The translations under genes and the position numbers were made by a program. The notes beneath the pieces were generated by a model. It made no database searches, was not told the DNA's origin, and was given only the letters and a program-made list of their open reading frames with translations. Of a stretch of DNA of 6,388 bases, positions 5,146 to 6,388 are shown one piece after another (within the stretch, counting starts at the first letter, position 1; every line of letters begins with the position of its first letter). Source of the stretch: Clostridiales bacterium (GTDB lineage Bacteria > Bacillota > Clostridia > Christensenellales > CAG-138); the NCBI GenBank assembly GCA_009783775.1, contig WRCT01000107.1:1-6388 (forward strand). Direction: 5' to 3'.

Positions 5146-5174
5146 TATGGATTCTGACGGGCTTTTGTGTCAGC

Positions 5175-5203
5175 TTGACAAATATTCATATTTCAACAAT
5201 AAT
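5175..5203 (+). promoter_or_regulatory. Sigma-A promoter of glyQS
   Basis: A perfect -35 TTGACA (5175-5180), a 17-base spacer and -10 AATAAT (5198-5203). Transcription would start near 5210, leaving a leader of only about 26 bases. That is too short for a T-box riboswitch. An inverted repeat CTGAC/GTCAG (5154-5158, 5169-5173) abuts the -35 box. Confidence 0.75.
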
Positions 5204-5235
5204 AGAACGTGTTTTTCACAAAAGGAGGTTTCAAA

Positions 5236-6388
5236 ATGTCGGACGTTGTGACGATGGAAAAACTGGTGTCCCTGGGCAAGAGCAGGGGCTTTATCTTCCC
5301 GGGCAGTGAGATTTACGGCGGGCTGTCCAATACTTGGGACTACGGGCCGTTGGGCGTAGAGATGAAGAACAACATCAAACGCGCCTGGTGGAAGAAATTC
5401 GTGCAGGAGTGTCCCTACAATGTTGGTATGGACTCGGCCATTCTGATGAACCCGCAGACCTGGGTCGCTAGCGGCCACGTGGGCGGGTTTTCGGACCCGC
5501 TGATGGACTGCAAGGGCTGCAAGGCGCGCTTTCGCGCCGACAAGCTGATCGAGGATCACGCGGCGGAGAACGGACTGGAGGTGCGTCCGGACGGCATGAC
5601 CAACGCGCAGATGGAAGAACATATCGCGGCGCAGGGTATTTCCTGCCCCGGCTGCGGCGCGAAGGACTTTACGGGCATTCGCAAGTTTAATCTGATGTTC
5701 AAGACCTTCCAGGGCGTGACCGAGGACTCGGCCAGCGAGATTTATCTGCGGCCCGAGACCGCGCAGGGTATCTTTGTCAACTTCCGCAATGTGCAGCGCA
5801 CCACGCGCAAGAAGATCCCGTTTGGAATCTGCCAGATCGGCAAGAGTTTCCGCAACGAGATCACGCCAGGCAACTATATCTTCCGCACACGTGAGTTCGA
5901 GCAGATGGAATGCGAGTTCTTCTGCGCGCCGGGCACGGATCTGGAGTGGTATGAATTTTGGTGTGACTACTGCAAAAACTTCCTGCTCTCGCTCGGTATT
6001 GACGAGGAGAATATCAAAATGCGCGCGCACGCGCCGGAGGAACTTTCACATTACAGCAAGGGCACGACGGACATCGAGTACCGCTTCCCATTCGGCTGGG
6101 GCGAGCTTTGGGGCATCGCGGACCGCACGGACTTTGACCTCAAGGCCCACGCGGAGCATAGCGGCGAGAACTTTGAGTATCTTGATCCCTTTACGAACGA
6201 GAAGTATATCCCCTACTGCATTGAGCCCTCGCTGGGCGCGGACCGCGTCTTCTTGGCTTTCTACGCCGAGGCCTACGATGAGGAGGACCTGGGCAAGGGC
6301 GATTGCCGCGTTGTGCTGCGTCTGCACCCCACACTGGCGCCTTATAAGGCAGCTGTCCTGCCGCTCTCGAAAAAGCTGAGCGAGCAGG
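5236..6388 (+). CDS. glyQS: Glycyl-tRNA synthetase, dimeric class II type, N-terminal 384 codons (3' end outside window)
   Basis: Charges tRNA-Gly; this is the single-chain homodimeric enzyme, not the alpha2beta2 form. AAAGGAGG (5221-5228) precedes the ATG at a normal distance. YGGLSNTWDYGPLG (27-40) is the N-terminal GlyRS signature. Two CxxC pairs, C92-KG-C95 and C137-PG-C140, form the likely zinc site in the insertion domain. Motif 2 is FRNEITPGNYIFRTREFEQM from residue 205. GTTDIEYRFPFGWGELWGIA and motif 3 EPSLGADRVF (330-339) follow, and the anticodon-binding domain begins near LHPTLAPYKA. About 460 residues are expected; the frame runs open to the right edge. It is divergent from the Cys-rich gene across a 174-base intergenic region. 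Confidence 0.97.
   Translation, partial: MSDVVTMEKLVSLGKSRGFIFPGSEIYGGLSNTWDYGPLGVEMKNNIKRAWWKKFVQECPYNVGMDSAILMNPQTWVASGHVGGFSDPLMDCKGCKARFRADKLIEDHAAENGLEVRPDGMTNAQMEEHIAAQGISCPGCGAKDFTGIRKFNLMFKTFQGVTEDSASEIYLRPETAQGIFVNFRNVQRTTRKKIPFGICQIGKSFRNEITPGNYIFRTREFEQMECEFFCAPGTDLEWYEFWCDYCKNFLLSLGIDEENIKMRAHAPEELSHYSKGTTDIEYRFPFGWGELWGIADRTDFDLKAHAEHSGENFEYLDPFTNEKYIPYCIEPSLGADRVFLAFYAEAYDEEDLGKGDCRVVLRLHPTLAPYKAAVLPLSKKLSEQ

Noticed and set aside
4837..5157. Plus-strand open frame (Ala-rich, 106 codons) opposite the Cys-rich gene
   Set aside because: Its Ala-rich composition reflects GC-rich complement codons and it has no properly spaced ribosome site; the GGGGAGG at 4806-4812 is too far from its ATG and is explained by the palindrome.
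5170..6030. Long minus-strand open frame opposite glyQS
   Set aside because: It is the complement of an unmistakable glycyl-tRNA synthetase gene; the protein has no recognisable features and no supported start.

Overview
The window looks like chromosomal DNA from a GC-rich member of the Clostridia. The evidence is a class A (not Bacillus-type class B) RNase P RNA, strong GGAGG ribosome sites, a dimeric class II glycyl-tRNA synthetase, a trmK-nif3 gene pair like the Bacillus yqfN-yqfO pair, and a small Cys/Gly-rich protein of a kind common in spore formers. This placement is an inference from gene content; there is no 16S gene here.

Layout. Bases 1-701 (minus) hold the first 233 codons of trpS, whose 3' end lies outside the window. 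Bases 702-1010 have no gene but carry a chain of inverted repeats, including four units each marked by CCCTAC(G/A)G, and a likely rnpB terminator. Bases 1027-1477 (minus) are rnpB. Bases 1487-4765 (minus) are a four-gene operon transcribed in the order mnmA, trmK, nif3-like, C4 zinc-ribbon gene. Every junction is a 4-base ATGA overlap, and rnpB starts only about 10 bases after the last stop codon. Upstream of mnmA is a small Cys-rich membrane-like gene (4843-5061, minus). glyQS (5236 to the right edge, plus) is divergent from all of these and has a good sigma-A promoter.

Most of the genes concern tRNA: 5'-end maturation (RNase P), s2U34 thiolation (MnmA), m1A22 methylation (TrmK) and charging with Trp and Gly. 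The two genes of unclear function (Nif3-like, zinc-ribbon coiled coil) sit inside this tRNA group.

Three observations stand out. (1) Two different helices of the RNase P RNA, placed at P3 and P12, are built from the same 67-69 base palindromic element, as if one small mobile palindrome entered the gene twice or was copied within it. (2) A 39-base near-perfect palindrome covers the mnmA -10 box and Shine-Dalgarno sequence. Read-through RNA would hide the ribosome site, but RNA started at the local promoter would not. (3) The internal loop of P15 in rnpB lacks the usual GGU that pairs with tRNA CCA.
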